Shown piece by piece: positions 18,998 to 27,825 of a DNA stretch of 64,000 nt. The position numbers were made by a program, and so were the translations under genes. Positions within the stretch are counted from its first letter, which is position 1. Each line of letters begins with the position of its first letter. The notes beneath the pieces are model-generated. The model was not told where the DNA came from. It saw nothing but the letters and a program-made list of their open reading frames with translations, and did not search any database. The stretch is from Thermomonas paludicola (GTDB lineage: Bacteria > Pseudomonadota > Gammaproteobacteria > Xanthomonadales > Xanthomonadaceae). The stretch spans positions 1,736,001 through 1,800,000 of the forward strand of contig NZ_CP093311.1 of the NCBI RefSeq assembly GCF_024498955.1, in the 5' to 3' direction.

Positions 18998-20088
18998 GAG
19001 GGATCGGTTCCAAGGATGCGGGTGATGGAGTCGGCATAGCGCTGCAGCTGCTCCAGCGCCACCCATTCGCCGGCGGTATGCGCTTGGGCGATGTCGCCGG
19101 GTCCGTAGACGAACGCGGTCAGGCCGGCCTGCGAGAACAGGGACGCCTCGGTCCAGAAATCGACGGCATTGCCGATCGGCAGGCCCAGCCCGTCGGCCAG
19201 GTCGCGCGCGGCCAGCCGGCGCTCCTCGGCGGTCGCGGTGTCGCCTGCGGGCAGCGAAGGCCCGCGGAAGGTCTCTTCGTAGCGCTCCAAGGCACCCGGT
19301 GCGGCGCACGCGCCGAACCGGACGTGCAGCGCGTCGAGGTCGTGCGACGGCAGCGGGCGGAAGCCGAAGCGCACCTCCGCGCTGGGCGCGATCACGTTGG
19401 CCTTGATGCCGCCCTCGACCTTGCCGATGTTGAAGCGCAGGCCGGCCAGGCCACCGAAGCGCGCGTGCGCCTCGCCTTCGACCAGCGCCAGCGCGTTCGC
19501 GCCCCAGCGCATCGCCTGGTGCAGCGCGTTGGCCTGCAGCGCGTTGGCGCCCGAGGCGTGCCCGGCCTCGCCCTTGAAGCGCAGCAGCACCGAGCTGATG
19601 CCGCGGTGGGCCAGCACCGCCTCGCAGCGGGTGGGCTCGGCGATGATCGCCTCGGTGAAGCCGCGATCCTCGGCGAGGAACGCCGCGATGCAGCGCGGGT
19701 CGTTGGCTTCTTCGTCGCTGGAGAACAGGAACGCGGCATCGCCACTGGTGGCGTTGGCCGCAGCCAGCAGGCCCGCCGCCGCGCCCTTGATGTCGCAGGC
19801 GCCCAGGCCGATGGCGCGGTCGCGCGTCACCCGCAGCCGCAGCGGATCGCCATCCCAGGCCTCGGACGAGGGCACCGTGTCCAGGTGCACGTTGAAGACG
19901 CGCTGCGGGGCACCGCGCACGGCCAGCAGCGACACCGCGCCGTCGCCGTGGTCGACCACGTCGCAGCGGAAGCCCGGCAGCTGCGCCCGCAGATAGTCGA
20001 AGATCCCGCCGCTGCCGATCCGGCGCGGCGGGTTGCGGGTATCGAAGGACACCAGCGCTTCCAGGTGGCGGAGAACATCTTCAAGCAT
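18994..20088 (-). CDS. argE: Acetylcitrulline deacetylase (ArgE-like, M20 family)
   Basis: The 364-residue metallo-deacetylase has M20 motifs [11 protein letters not shown] (first metal-site His and catalytic Asp), [15 protein letters not shown] and [10 protein letters not shown], plus a dimerisation domain around residues 170-275 and a C-terminal His in [13 protein letters not shown]. In Xanthomonas the equivalent enzyme acts on N-acetylcitrulline rather than N-acetylornithine. The neighbouring acetylornithine carbamoyltransferase makes that substrate, so the same specificity is inferred here. It overlaps argB by 4 bases. A 111-base inverted-repeat element separates it from argG. Confidence 0.92.
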   Translation of the reverse strand: MLEDVLRHLEALVSFDTRNPPRRIGSGGIFDYLRAQLPGFRCDVVDHGDGAVSLLAVRGAPQRVFNVHLDTVPSSEAWDGDPLRLRVTRDRAIGLGACDIKGAAAGLLAAANATSGDAAFLFSSDEEANDPRCIAAFLAEDRGFTEAIIAEPTRCEAVLAHRGISSVLLRFKGEAGHASGANALQANALHQAMRWGANALALVEGEAHARFGGLAGLRFNIGKVEGGIKANVIAPSAEVRFGFRPLPSHDLDALHVRFGACAAPGALERYEETFRGPSLPAGDTATAEERRLAARDLADGLGLPIGNAVDFWTEASLFSQAGLTAFVYGPGDIAQAHTAGEWVALEQLQRYADSITRILGTDPS

Positions 20089-20109
20089 GTAAGGGGTTCG
20101 CTCTTGCTC

Positions 20110-20220
20110 GTCATCCCCGCGAAGGCGGGCATCTTTTCGCAGACTTGTGTGTCTGCGTATCCAGCTCTCGGCTGTGACTTGAAAATCCAGACGCTGGATT
20201 CCCGCCTTCGCGGGAATGAC
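20110..20220. repeat. MITE/REP-like element with 20-bp inverted ends inside the arg operon
   Basis: The outer arms GTCATCCCCGCGAAGGCGGG (20110-20129) and CCCGCCTTCGCGGGAATGAC (20201-20220) match as inverted repeats at 19 of 20 positions. Each arm is itself nearly palindromic around CGCGAAGGCG. The intervening 71 bases have no coding capacity. The pattern resembles the dispersed 'GTCATTCCCGCGAAGGCGGGAA' family of Xanthomonadaceae genomes (recollection, not searched). It fills the argG-argE' spacer (20089-20224). Confidence 0.8.
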
Positions 20221-20224
20221 AGCC

Positions 20225-21430
20225 TCAGCGGTTCACCTCGGCCCACAGCGTGCTGCTCATGCCGAACAGCTTGATGAAGCCCTCGGCTTCCTCCACGCCC
20301 CAGTCGGCCGACTGCGCGTAGGTCGCGCCCTTGGCGTTGAGCAGGTGCGGCGAGCGCACGGCCACGGCATCCACCCGGCCGCCACTGGTGCGCAGCACCA
20401 CCTCGCCGTTGACCATGCGCTGGCTGGAGGCCAGGAACGCTTCCAGATCGGTCTTCAGCGGATCGTGGAAGAAACCCTCGTAGACCAGTTCCACCCACTT
20501 GCGGGCGACGTCCGGCTTGAAGCGGTTCTGCTGCTTGGTCAGCACCGCCTCCTCCAGCGCGCGGTGCGCGGCCAGCAATGCGGCCAGGCCCGGCGCCTCG
20601 AACACGATCCGCCCCTTGAGGCCAATCGTGGTGTCGCCGGTGTACATGCCGCGGCCGACGCCGTACTGGGCGAACAGGGTGTTGAGCTTGGCCAGGATCT
20701 TCTCGCCCGGCAGGTCGTGGCCGTCCAGCGCCACCGCCTCGCCGTTTTCGAAGCGCAGCGTAGCTTCCAGCGCCTCCGCCGGCCAGTGCTCGCGGCGCGC
20801 GCACCAGCCGCGCGCGCCTTCGCCCGGCGCTTCCCAGGCGTCGATCTCGCCGCCGGACATGGTCAGGCCCAGCAGGTTCTCGTTGATCGTGTAGGCCTTC
20901 TGCTTGGCACGCACGCCGAAGCCGCGCGCCTCCAGGTAGGCCTGCTCAAAGGCGCGGGTCTGGGTGTGCTGCTTCTGGATCTCGCGGATCGGCGCGACGA
21001 TGCGGTAGTCGCCCTGCGCCTTCACGGCGAGGTCGAACCGCACCTGGTCGTTGCCCATGCCCGTGCAACCATGGGCGATTGCATTGGTGCCCAGCGCGCG
21101 GGCCCGCGCCAGGCTGGCATCCACGATCAGGTAGCGGTCGGAGACCAGCAGCGGGTACTGGCCCTGGTAGCCCTCGCCCGCCCACACGAACGGCCTCACG
21201 AAGCCGGACCAGATGGCAGGGCCGCCGTCGACGGTGACGTGGCTGCCCACGCCCAGCTCGGCCGCGCGGGCCTCGATGGTGGCGCGTTCCTCGGCATCCA
21301 CGCCGCCGGTGTCGGCGAACACGGTGTGCACGTTCCAGCCTTGCTCTTTCAGGTAGGGCACGCAGAAGCTGGTGTCGAGGCCGCCGGAGAAGGCGAGGAC
21401 GATGTCGCGGGAGTCGTTGGGGGCAGTCAT
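20225..21430 (-). CDS. argG: Argininosuccinate synthase
   Basis: The 401-residue ATP-dependent ligase joins citrulline and aspartate. The PP-loop motif AFSGGLDTS is near the N-terminus. It is followed by the citrulline/aspartate-site stretch [30 protein letters not shown] and the C-terminal [14 protein letters not shown]. The start at 21430 gives [17 protein letters not shown]. Upstream codons in frame belong to antisense or out-of-frame argF. It lies 41 bases downstream of argF' and upstream of the inverted-repeat element. Confidence 0.96.
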   Translation of the reverse strand: MTAPNDSRDIVLAFSGGLDTSFCVPYLKEQGWNVHTVFADTGGVDAEERATIEARAAELGVGSHVTVDGGPAIWSGFVRPFVWAGEGYQGQYPLLVSDRYLIVDASLARARALGTNAIAHGCTGMGNDQVRFDLAVKAQGDYRIVAPIREIQKQHTQTRAFEQAYLEARGFGVRAKQKAYTINENLLGLTMSGGEIDAWEAPGEGARGWCARREHWPAEALEATLRFENGEAVALDGHDLPGEKILAKLNTLFAQYGVGRGMYTGDTTIGLKGRIVFEAPGLAALLAAHRALEEAVLTKQQNRFKPDVARKWVELVYEGFFHDPLKTDLEAFLASSQRMVNGEVVLRTSGGRVDAVAVRSPHLLNAKGATYAQSADWGVEEAEGFIKLFGMSSTLWAEVNR

Positions 21431-21471
21431 GGAGGGGTGTCCGGGGGGAAGACGGGAAAAGGGGGCGCGAC

Positions 21472-22473
21472 TCAGCGCAGCAGCGCGGCCATCACGGCCT
21501 TCTGCACGTGCAGGCGGTTTTCGGCTTCGTCGATCGCGATGCAGCGCGGCGAATCCATCACCGCGTCGGTCGCCTTGACGTTGCGGCGCAGCGGCAGGCA
21601 GTGCGAGAACACGCCGTCGTTGGTCAGCGCCATCTTGGCTTCGTCGACGATGAAGTGCTTGTACCGGTCGCGGATGGGCTGTTCCGGCGCCCAGTTGCCG
21701 AAGTACGGCAGCGCGCCCCAGCTCTTGGCATAGACCACGTCGGCGCCGGCATAGGCGGATTCGATGTCGTGGCTGACCTGCAGCGAGCCGCCGCTTTCCG
21801 CCACGTTCTGCGCGGCCCAGCCCATGTAGCGCTCGTCCAGCACGTAGTCCGGCGTCGGGCACAGCAGGGTGACGTCCATGCCCAGCCGGGTGGCAATCGT
21901 CAGCGCCGAATTGGCGACGGCGGTGTTCAGCGGCTTCGGGTGGTAGGTCCAGGTCAGCACGTACTTCCTGCCGCGCAGGTCGGTGCTTCCGAAGTGCTCC
22001 TGCAGCGCCAGCGCGTGGGCCAGCTCCTGGCAGGGATGGGTGATGGTCTCCATGTTGATGACCGGCACCGTGGAGTACTTCGCGAACGCCTTGAGCACCC
22101 GGTCCTCGCGGTCCACCGACCAGTCGACGAACTTCGGGAACGCGCGCACGCCGATCAGGTCGACATAGCGTGCCAGCACCCGCGCCACCTCGGCGATGTG
22201 CTCCTCGGTGTCGCCGTCCATCACGGTGCCCAGGTCGAACTCGATCGGCCAGGCGTCCTTGCCCGGCTGCAGCACGATGGCATGGCCACCCAGCTGGAAC
22301 GCGCCCAACTCGAAGCTGGTACGGGTACGCATCGACGGATTGAAGAACACCAATGCAATCGACCTGCCTTTCAGCGCATCGCCCAGCTTGTTGCGCTTGA
22401 ACTGTGCGGCCGCTGCAAGCAGGCCATCCAGATCAGTGCGGCTCCAGTCCTGGGTGTTGAGAAAATGGTTCAT
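21472..22473 (-). CDS. argF': N-acetylornithine carbamoyltransferase
   Basis: The 333-residue protein has [15 protein letters not shown] (carbamoyl phosphate site) and the C-terminal [14 protein letters not shown] motif of the Xanthomonas AOTCase type, instead of the classic ornithine transcarbamoylase C-terminus. [11 protein letters not shown] provides the Glu loop reported to set acetyl- versus succinyl-ornithine preference, and [11 protein letters not shown] the lid residues. It converts N-acetylornithine to N-acetylcitrulline, so arginine synthesis runs through acetylated intermediates to the ArgE' step. It is the first large gene of the operon, preceded by a leader reading frame and terminator. 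Confidence 0.94.
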   Translation of the reverse strand: MNHFLNTQDWSRTDLDGLLAAAAQFKRNKLGDALKGRSIALVFFNPSMRTRTSFELGAFQLGGHAIVLQPGKDAWPIEFDLGTVMDGDTEEHIAEVARVLARYVDLIGVRAFPKFVDWSVDREDRVLKAFAKYSTVPVINMETITHPCQELAHALALQEHFGSTDLRGRKYVLTWTYHPKPLNTAVANSALTIATRLGMDVTLLCPTPDYVLDERYMGWAAQNVAESGGSLQVSHDIESAYAGADVVYAKSWGALPYFGNWAPEQPIRDRYKHFIVDEAKMALTNDGVFSHCLPLRRNVKATDAVMDSPRCIAIDEAENRLHVQKAVMAALLR

Positions 22474-22528
22474 GCGGAAGGCTCGTTCCTGAAGGGTTGT
22501 CGAGAGAGACTGATGGGCCAAAAACGCA

Positions 22529-22552
22529 AAAACCCAGCCGGGAGGCTGGGTT
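22529..22552 (-). terminator. Intrinsic terminator in the arg leader (attenuator regions 3:4)
   Basis: On the minus strand AAACCCAGCC (22552-22543) pairs perfectly with GGCTGGGTTT (22538-22529) around a 4-base loop. TTTTTGCGTTTTT follows, giving a classic intrinsic terminator 56 bases before the argF' ATG. It reads in the direction of the operon, so it must be bypassed for the operon to be expressed. Confidence 0.85.
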
Positions 22553-22611
22553 TCGGATGGTGAAACACGATGACGCGATCCGGACTACCCAGCTGGCTGC
22601 AAGGGTTCCGG
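22553..22611 (-). promoter_or_regulatory. Attenuator pause hairpin (1:2) and antiterminator (2:3) arms
   Basis: Region 1, CCGGAACCC (22611-22603), can pair with region 2, GGGTAGTCCGG (22590-22580), giving 9 base pairs with a 2-base bulge. Region 2 can alternatively pair with region 3: GCTGGGT (22593-22587) with ACCCAGC of the terminator 5' arm (22550-22544), and CGGAT (22582-22578) with ATCCG (22557-22553), 12 base pairs in all. The 2:3 pairing would destroy the terminator. The leader stop codon (22587-22585) lies inside region 2 and the Arg codons lie directly before region 1, as expected for ribosome-controlled attenuation. Confidence 0.75.
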
Positions 22612-22686
22612 TCGGCGCGCACGCGAGGTCATGCCCGAGGCCATCCGGGCGGTGTCAGCGTGGCGCGTGGCGAGGTAGGCGTTCAT
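22585..22686 (-). CDS. Candidate arginine-operon leader peptide (33 aa)
   Basis: ATG at 22686-22684 opens a 33-codon frame ending in TAG at 22587-22585. It encodes five Arg residues (R8, R14, R22, R24, R25), with the cluster CGT GCG CGC CGA (SRARR) at 22623-22612 just before the first arm of the attenuator hairpins. No convincing ribosome binding site precedes this ATG. An alternative start is the ATG at codon 19, giving a 15-residue peptide (MTSRARRPEPLQPAG). A weak promoter (TTGCGC-17-GAGCAT) would place the transcript start within about 10 bases of the first ATG, so leaderless translation is possible. The peptide itself needs no function beyond sensing Arg-tRNA. Confidence 0.6.
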   Translation of the reverse strand: MNAYLATRHADTARMASGMTSRARRPEPLQPAG

Positions 22687-22729
22687 CGAGGCTGGGATGC
22701 TCGCACGCAGGGCGCCGCGGCGCAAGCGC

Positions 22730-23167
22730 TCATTCCATCGGATGCGGGGTGATGGAGACCCGGATGCGCAGGCGATAGCCAGGGTCGCGATCCATGCGGG
22801 TGCGGAACTTGCTGCCGCGATACATGTAGTCCACGTCGTAGGCGATGGTGCGGCGATACTCCCTCACCACCGGCTCGATCCTGCAGGTCGGCGCCTCTCC
22901 TGCCGCAGCCGGCTTGTTGCGCACGGCGTTCATCACCCGCGACAACGCGGCGCTGATCGCCGGCTCGCGCGGATCGCAGACCTGTTCCATGCTGGTCGTG
23001 CGCAGGGTCTGTTGCACCGGCCGCACCGCCAGCACCTGCGCATAGTCATAGCGCACGTTCTCGATCGGCAACACCACCTCGGGCGACGCCTGCTGCGCAA
23101 GCGCGTCCGCCCCCGCGAACAGGCCTACGGGCAGGCACAAAGCAGCAAGATGACGGTACATCGGCAT
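22730..23167 (-). CDS. Conserved exported protein of unknown function
   Basis: The 145-residue protein has a signal peptide (HLAALCLPVGLFAGADALAQ). The mature part begins with a VRYDYAQVLAVRPV motif, has a CDPRE segment, then CRIEPVVREYRRTIAYDVDYMYRGSKF. It carries two conserved-looking Cys residues that could form a disulfide. This pattern occurs in small envelope proteins of Xanthomonadaceae (recollection). I assign no function. It is the gene immediately upstream of the arg leader on the same strand, and the leader terminator would also stop any read-through from it. The start could also be the ATG at 23161. Confidence 0.75.
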   Translation of the reverse strand: MPMYRHLAALCLPVGLFAGADALAQQASPEVVLPIENVRYDYAQVLAVRPVQQTLRTTSMEQVCDPREPAISAALSRVMNAVRNKPAAAGEAPTCRIEPVVREYRRTIAYDVDYMYRGSKFRTRMDRDPGYRLRIRVSITPHPME

Positions 23168-23273
23168 GGGCAGAGTTTATCGGTGCATGAGCCGACACGG
23201 CTGAATCCGCGCTGTCGCGACGATGACGGCAACCTGCGCCGTTACAATGGCGCATCCCAAGTCCCTGCCGCCA

Positions 23274-24650
23274 ATGAGCCTGCATCTCTACAACACCCTG
23301 AGCCGTCGGCTCGACGCTTTTGTGCCGCTCGTCACACACCAGCCCACCATGTACGTGTGTGGCCCCACCGTCTACAACTACGTGCATATCGGCAATGCGC
23401 GCGGGCCGGTGGTGTTCGGCGTGCTGGCGGCGCTGCTGCGCAGACGCTTCGGTGGCCTGCGCTATGCCCGCAACATCACCGACGTGGACGACAAGATCAA
23501 CGCGGCGGCCAAGGATCTCGGCACGCCGATCGCCGCGATCACCGACAGGTACGCAGCCGCCTATCGCGAGGACATGGCCGCGCTGGGCGTCAGCGGCGAG
23601 TTCGCCCCCGACATCGAGCCAGCGGCCACCGCGCACATGTCGCAGATGATCGCGATGATCGAGCGCCTGATCGAGGGCGGCCACGCCTACGCCGCCGAAG
23701 GCCACGTGCTGTTTTCGGTGGCGAGCTTCGACGGCTACGGCAAGCTGTCGCGCCGCGACACCGATGAAATGCTGGCCGGCGCGCGCGTCGAAGTGGCGCC
23801 ATACAAGCGCGATGCCGGCGATTTCGTGCTTTGGAAACCGTCCAGCGACGACCTTCCCGGCTGGGATTCGCCGTGGGGTCGCGGTCGTCCGGGCTGGCAC
23901 ATCGAATGCTCGGCGATGGCCGAGGCGCACCTGGGCCCGACCATCGACATCCACGCTGGCGGCGTGGACTTGCAGTTCCCGCACCACGAGAACGAAGTGG
24001 CGCAGAGCGAATGCGCGCACGGCGGCAAGCCGTTCGCGCGGTTCTGGCTGCACAACGGCATGCTCAATTTCGGCGGCGCCAAGATGGCCAAGTCGGTGGG
24101 CAACATCCAGCGCGTGCATGACCTGGTGCAACAGCACCCGCCGGAAGCGCTGCGCTACGCGCTGCTCTCCGCGCACTACCGGCAACCGCTGGAGTGGTCG
24201 GACGGGCTGATCGAGCAGTGCGTGCGGACGCTGGACCGGCTGTATGGAACGCTGCGCGATTTGAACGATGTCGCAGCCGACGCGGCGATTCCGGCCAGCA
24301 TTGAATCCGCGCTGGACGACGACCTCAACACGCCATCGGCGCTGGCCGAAATTGCCCGCATCGCCGGTGAAGCGCGCAAGGCCGCGTCGACGGAAGACAA
24401 GGCCGCGCTGAAGGCGCAGCTGCTGGGCGCAGGCAAGGTGCTGGGACTGCTGCAGCAATCGCCGGCCGACTGGTTCGCCCGCGGCGCCTCCGGCGACGAC
24501 GACGCCCGCATCCAGGCACTGATCGACGAGCGCCTCGAAGCGAAGAAGTCGCGCGACTTCGCCCGCGCCGATGCGATCCGCCAGCAGCTTGCCGACGAAG
24601 GCATCCTGCTGGAAGACACCCCGCAGGGTGTGCGCTGGAAGCGCGCTTGA
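23274..24650 (+). CDS. cysS: Cysteinyl-tRNA synthetase
   Basis: The 458-residue class I synthetase has [17 protein letters not shown] (zinc Cys plus HIGH-type motif), GWHIECSAM and [10 protein letters not shown] zinc ligands, and KMAKSVGN as the KMSKS loop. A C-terminal anticodon-binding DALR helical region ends in GVRWKR. The start at 23274 ([12 protein letters not shown]) was preferred over upstream in-frame codons because family members begin here. A -10-like TACAAT lies at 23243-23248. It is followed by an inverted-repeat element and then sufE. Confidence 0.96.
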   Translation: MSLHLYNTLSRRLDAFVPLVTHQPTMYVCGPTVYNYVHIGNARGPVVFGVLAALLRRRFGGLRYARNITDVDDKINAAAKDLGTPIAAITDRYAAAYREDMAALGVSGEFAPDIEPAATAHMSQMIAMIERLIEGGHAYAAEGHVLFSVASFDGYGKLSRRDTDEMLAGARVEVAPYKRDAGDFVLWKPSSDDLPGWDSPWGRGRPGWHIECSAMAEAHLGPTIDIHAGGVDLQFPHHENEVAQSECAHGGKPFARFWLHNGMLNFGGAKMAKSVGNIQRVHDLVQQHPPEALRYALLSAHYRQPLEWSDGLIEQCVRTLDRLYGTLRDLNDVAADAAIPASIESALDDDLNTPSALAEIARIAGEARKAASTEDKAALKAQLLGAGKVLGLLQQSPADWFARGASGDDDARIQALIDERLEAKKSRDFARADAIRQQLADEGILLEDTPQGVRWKRA

Positions 24651-24654
24651 TTTT

Positions 24655-24754
24655 CTCCTCCCCTTGCGAAGCAGGGGGAGGCCGGGAGGGGGTTCGCTTT
24701 TCCAACAACAAAAGCACCCCACCCCAATCCTCCCCTGCTCCGCAAGGGAGGGAG
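24655..24754. repeat. Degenerate inverted-repeat element between cysS and sufE
   Basis: The left arm (24655-24692, core CTCCCCTTGCGAAGCAGGGG) and the right arm (24715-24754, core CCCCTGCTCCGCAAGGGAGG) are imperfect inverted copies of one C/G-tract-rich unit, separated by an A-rich centre. The element fills most of the 126-base spacer. A compact relative lies at 33854-33886, so this is probably a dispersed intergenic repeat family. Confidence 0.6.
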
Positions 24755-24776
24755 CAGAAACCGACCACGGAAGCCC

Positions 24777-25220
24777 ATGACCGATACGCACTTCCCTCTC
24801 GAACCCACTGCCGCCGACGCGCAGGTGGCCATCGCCGACGAGTTCGGCTTCTTCGGCGACTGGTCGGAGCGCTACCAGTACCTGATCGACCTTGGCCGCA
24901 AGCTGCCGGATTTCCCCGACGCGTGGAAGACCGAGGCGCATCGCCTGCACGGCTGCCAGTCGCTGGTGTGGATCGTCGCCGAAGGCGACGCCAATGCCCT
25001 GGTGTTCCACGCTATCAGCGACTCGGCCATCGTGTCCGGGCTGATATACCTCGCCCTGCGCGTGTATTCAGGGCGCAGCGCACGGGAAATCGCGGCGACC
25101 CAGCCGGACTACATCGCCCATATCGGCCTGTCCAAGCACCTATCGCCCACGCGCAGCAACGGCCTGGCCGCGCTGCTGGCCTTCATCCACGAACGTGCCG
25201 GCGCCGCCCTGCAGCAATGA
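24777..25220 (+). CDS. sufE: SufE-family cysteine desulfuration protein
   Basis: The 147-residue protein is a sulfur acceptor that takes persulfide from a SufS-type cysteine desulfurase for Fe-S cluster assembly. The catalytic Cys is Cys60 in HRLHGCQSLVW. The preceding FGDWSERYQYLIDLGRKLP and the following SAIVSGLIYLALRVYSG are the family's conserved segments. No SufS or SufBCD genes are nearby. Its stop overlaps the ATG of the MFS gene (ATGA), so the two are translationally coupled. Confidence 0.93.
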   Translation: MTDTHFPLEPTAADAQVAIADEFGFFGDWSERYQYLIDLGRKLPDFPDAWKTEAHRLHGCQSLVWIVAEGDANALVFHAISDSAIVSGLIYLALRVYSGRSAREIAATQPDYIAHIGLSKHLSPTRSNGLAALLAFIHERAGAALQQ

Positions 25221-26446
25221 GCGACGCGGCTGCCTCGCCACTGCAGAGCCGCGGCTTCCGCTGGCTGCTGCTGTACCGCCTGTGCACGCTGTTGTCCTAC
25301 CAGATCGTTGCGGTCACGGTGGGTTGGCACATCTATGAACTGACCCACGATCCGCTGGCGCTTGGCTTGGCTGGCCTTGCCGAAGTACTGCCCTATTTTT
25401 GCGTTGCACCGTTCGCGGGTTATCTGGTCGATCATTTGCCGCGGCGCAAGCTGGGCGCCGCCGCCTGCATCCTGTTGGCAGTGAACGCCATCGTGCTGGC
25501 CGTGGTTGCCGCCGAACGACTGGGCGCTGGCGCGGTGTGGCCCATCTATCTGGCCGTGGCAGTGGGCGGCGTGGGACGTTCGGTGCTGGGGCCGGTGTAC
25601 AACGCGTTGTTCGCGCGCGTGCTGCGCCGCGAACAGTTCCCGCGCGGGGCCAGCATGGGCAGCGTGGTGTTTCAGATCGGGCTGGTGCTTGGCCCCGCGA
25701 TCGGCGGCGTGCTGGTCGGGGCAGCCGGCAAACCCGCGGCCTATGCAACGGCGACCATCGTCGCCCTGCTGGCTGCCGGGACGCTGCTGGCGATGCCCGT
25801 CACCGAGCCTGCGCGTACCCAGCAACGCGGGCCGATCTTCGCCAGCATCGCCGAAGGGGCGCGCTTCGTCGCCGGCAACCAGATCATGCTGGGCGCGATG
25901 GCACTGGACATGTTTTCGGTGCTGCTGGGGGGCGCGGTGTCCATGCTGCCGGCCTTCATCAAGGACATCCTGCACCAGGGCCCGGAAGCGCTGGGCCTGC
26001 TGCGCGCCGCGCCGGCCATCGGCTCGATCCTGGTTGCGCTGTGGCTGACCCGCTACCCGTTGCAGCGCCACGCCGGGCGCGTCCTGTTGATCGCAGTGGC
26101 CAGCTTCGGCCTGTGCACCATCGCCTTCGCGCTGTCCCGCCATCTGTGGCTGTCGGGCCTGCTGCTGGTGCTCTACGGCATGTGCGATGGGGTGTCGGTG
26201 GTGATGCGCTCGACCATCATGCAGCTGGTGACGCCGGATGAAATGCGCGGACGGGTGTCTTCGATCAATGGCATTTTCGTCAGCTCCTCCAACGAACTTG
26301 GCGCGTTCTATGACGGCGTGATGGCCCGCTTGCTGGGCTTGGTGCCGGCAATGATCGTGGGTGGCTGGGTGACGATGGGCGTGGTCGCCGCCACCGCCAG
26401 GCTGGCTCCCCGGCTACGGCGATTGGACCTGCGCGAGCTGCAGTAA
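25217..26446 (+). CDS. MFS transporter (MFS_3/EntS-like)
   Basis: The 409-residue protein has about 10-12 membrane helices. The first helices carry [24 protein letters not shown], followed by the loop [15 protein letters not shown], a variant of the MFS loop 2-3 motif. A second-half motif is seen around [20 protein letters not shown]. These features match the MFS_3 group, which includes siderophore and drug exporters. The substrate cannot be read from the sequence. The start at 25217 overlaps the sufE stop. A strong bidirectional terminator follows immediately. Confidence 0.9.
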   Translation: MSDAAASPLQSRGFRWLLLYRLCTLLSYQIVAVTVGWHIYELTHDPLALGLAGLAEVLPYFCVAPFAGYLVDHLPRRKLGAAACILLAVNAIVLAVVAAERLGAGAVWPIYLAVAVGGVGRSVLGPVYNALFARVLRREQFPRGASMGSVVFQIGLVLGPAIGGVLVGAAGKPAAYATATIVALLAAGTLLAMPVTEPARTQQRGPIFASIAEGARFVAGNQIMLGAMALDMFSVLLGGAVSMLPAFIKDILHQGPEALGLLRAAPAIGSILVALWLTRYPLQRHAGRVLLIAVASFGLCTIAFALSRHLWLSGLLLVLYGMCDGVSVVMRSTIMQLVTPDEMRGRVSSINGIFVSSSNELGAFYDGVMARLLGLVPAMIVGGWVTMGVVAATARLAPRLRRLDLRELQ

Positions 26447-26449
26447 CGC

Positions 26450-26473
26450 AAAACCCCGCCGCAGCGGGGTTTT
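26450..26473. terminator. Bidirectional intrinsic terminator between the MFS gene and dksA
   Basis: AAAACCCCGC (26450-26459) pairs perfectly with GCGGGGTTTT (26464-26473) around CGCA. It serves the convergent MFS (+) and dksA (-) transcripts and starts 3 bases after the MFS stop codon. Confidence 0.88.
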
Positions 26474-26505
26474 GGTCAATGCGAAGGGCGCAACTGGCAG
26501 CGGGC

Positions 26506-27702
26506 TCAGTCGCCCATCTGCTTTTGAATGTGTTCCCAACGCTCCTGCGCGTCGATCGTGCGCTCGGCCTGCGGGCGCGCCTCAAGGCGATCGAGACCGA
26601 TCTCTTCACCGGTGTCCACGCAATAGCCGTATTCACCGTTGTCCACGCGCTTGAGCGTGCTGTCGATCTTGCCAATCAGCTTGCGATAGCGATCGCGGGT
26701 CCGCAGTTCCAGCGCATTTTCGGTTTCCCGGCTGGCGCGCTCGGCTTCATCACCCACATCGCGCACTTCTTCCTTGAGGTTCTCGATGGTCTGCTTGGAT
26801 TCTTCCACCAGTTCGGCGCGGCGCGACAGCAGCATCTGGCGGAAATACTCCAGCTGCAGCGGGCTCATGTATTCCTCGTCGGCGGATGGCTTGTAGCCGG
26901 CCGGCAACAGCGGGCGCCCCGTGGTTTCGTCCACCTGATAGGGCACGACCTTGTACTTGTCCCTGGACACAGGCTGCGCCTCGGACTGTTTCTTCACCGC
27001 CACCATCACCTTCCCTTTCGATTTTGGAGCGAGCTTCGCCGGCTTTGCCTGCGCCGAGCCCGTCGTTTTGTGTGCATCCTGTTTTGCCGCCACCGCAGGT
27101 GCCTTGGCCACCTTTTTCGGTTCCGGCTTGGCCGCTGCAACCACCGCAGGCGCCTGGGCGACGACCTTGGTCGCAGGCTGCTTCACCGGCGCCTTGGTGG
27201 GCGCGGCCTTGGCTGCGGCAGGTTTCGCCTTGGCGACCGGTGCCGGCTTTTTCGCCACCGGCTTGGGTGCCGGCTTGGCGACGGGCTTGGCCACCTTGCT
27301 GGCTGGCACGGGCTTTTTGACCGGCGCCGCTTTCTTGGCGGGCACAGGCTTTTTGGCCGCGACCGGCTTGGTGGCGCCAGTTTTTTTCACCGGCGCCGCT
27401 TTCTTGGCGGGCACAGGCTTTTTGGCCGCGACCGGCTTGGTGGCGCCAGTTTTTTTCACCGGCACGGTTTTTTTGGCGGGCGCGGCGTTCTTGCCAGGCG
27501 CAGCGCCACGGGCCGCAGGTTTCACTGCCGTCTTGCCCGTGACCGGCTTCTTGGCGGCAACCGCCTTCCTGGCCGGCACACTCTTTTTGGCTGGCGCGGC
27601 CTTCTTGGCCGGCGCAGCTTTCTTGGCAAGGGCCGGCTTCTTCACCGGGGCGGCTTTCTTGGCCGGTTTGACGGCTTTTTTCGCGGGTTTTTTCGCAGCC
27701 AC
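26506..27702 (-). CDS. dksA: DksA with long Lys/Ala/Pro-rich (histone H1-like) N-terminal tail
   Basis: The 398-residue protein has a first ~225 residues that are a basic low-complexity tail built of AKK, PAKK and PVKK units. A linker ([26 protein letters not shown]) leads to a DksA/TraR domain from about residue 275, with [23 protein letters not shown], a long coiled-coil region, and the tip [15 protein letters not shown] segment ([16 protein letters not shown]). The zinc finger is reduced: only one Cys of the usual four is apparent. DksA binds the RNA polymerase secondary channel with ppGpp, and the tail probably binds DNA (inference). E. coli DksA is 151 residues, so the tail adds about 245. 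A good promoter is visible upstream. Confidence 0.9.
   Translation of the reverse strand: MAAKKPAKKAVKPAKKAAPVKKPALAKKAAPAKKAAPAKKSVPARKAVAAKKPVTGKTAVKPAARGAAPGKNAAPAKKTVPVKKTGATKPVAAKKPVPAKKAAPVKKTGATKPVAAKKPVPAKKAAPVKKPVPASKVAKPVAKPAPKPVAKKPAPVAKAKPAAAKAAPTKAPVKQPATKVVAQAPAVVAAAKPEPKKVAKAPAVAAKQDAHKTTGSAQAKPAKLAPKSKGKVMVAVKKQSEAQPVSRDKYKVVPYQVDETTGRPLLPAGYKPSADEEYMSPLQLEYFRQMLLSRRAELVEESKQTIENLKEEVRDVGDEAERASRETENALELRTRDRYRKLIGKIDSTLKRVDNGEYGYCVDTGEEIGLDRLEARPQAERTIDAQERWEHIQKQMGD
27320..27457. repeat. Two identical 69-bp tandem copies within the dksA tail
   Basis: 27320-27388 and 27389-27457 are identical at every base, encoding two copies of a 23-residue unit of the [17 protein letters not shown] type. 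The identity at the DNA level implies recent slippage, and the tail length is likely variable between strains. Confidence 0.9.
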
Positions 27703-27746
27703 GTCTTGGGATTCCTCAGTCTTCCCTTGAGAGGGGAAGGCGCGCT

Positions 27747-27775
27747 GTTATACCCTGCTACGCGCAAGCCGGCAA
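27747..27775 (-). promoter_or_regulatory. Sigma-70-type promoter for dksA
   Basis: On the minus strand TTGCCG (27775-27770) and TATAAC (27752-27747) are separated by exactly 17 bases, 45 bases upstream of the dksA ATG. A small hairpin (CTTCCC...GGGAAG, 27721-27739) lies in the resulting 5' leader. Confidence 0.6.
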
Positions 27776-27825
27776 CCGCACCCAGTCTGCCAAGCCCGCT
27801 TGTATCCCGGCTTCGTGATCGGTTC

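Noticed and set aside
16692..19037. A single 781-codon protein ending in ArgC
   Set aside because: The first ~460 codons are an out-of-frame reading of argB. ArgC starts at 17654 with a coupled ATGA.
23046..25010. 654-codon minus-strand open frame opposite cysS and sufE
   Set aside because: Antisense shadow. It even reads through the intergenic repeat, and its residues match no family.
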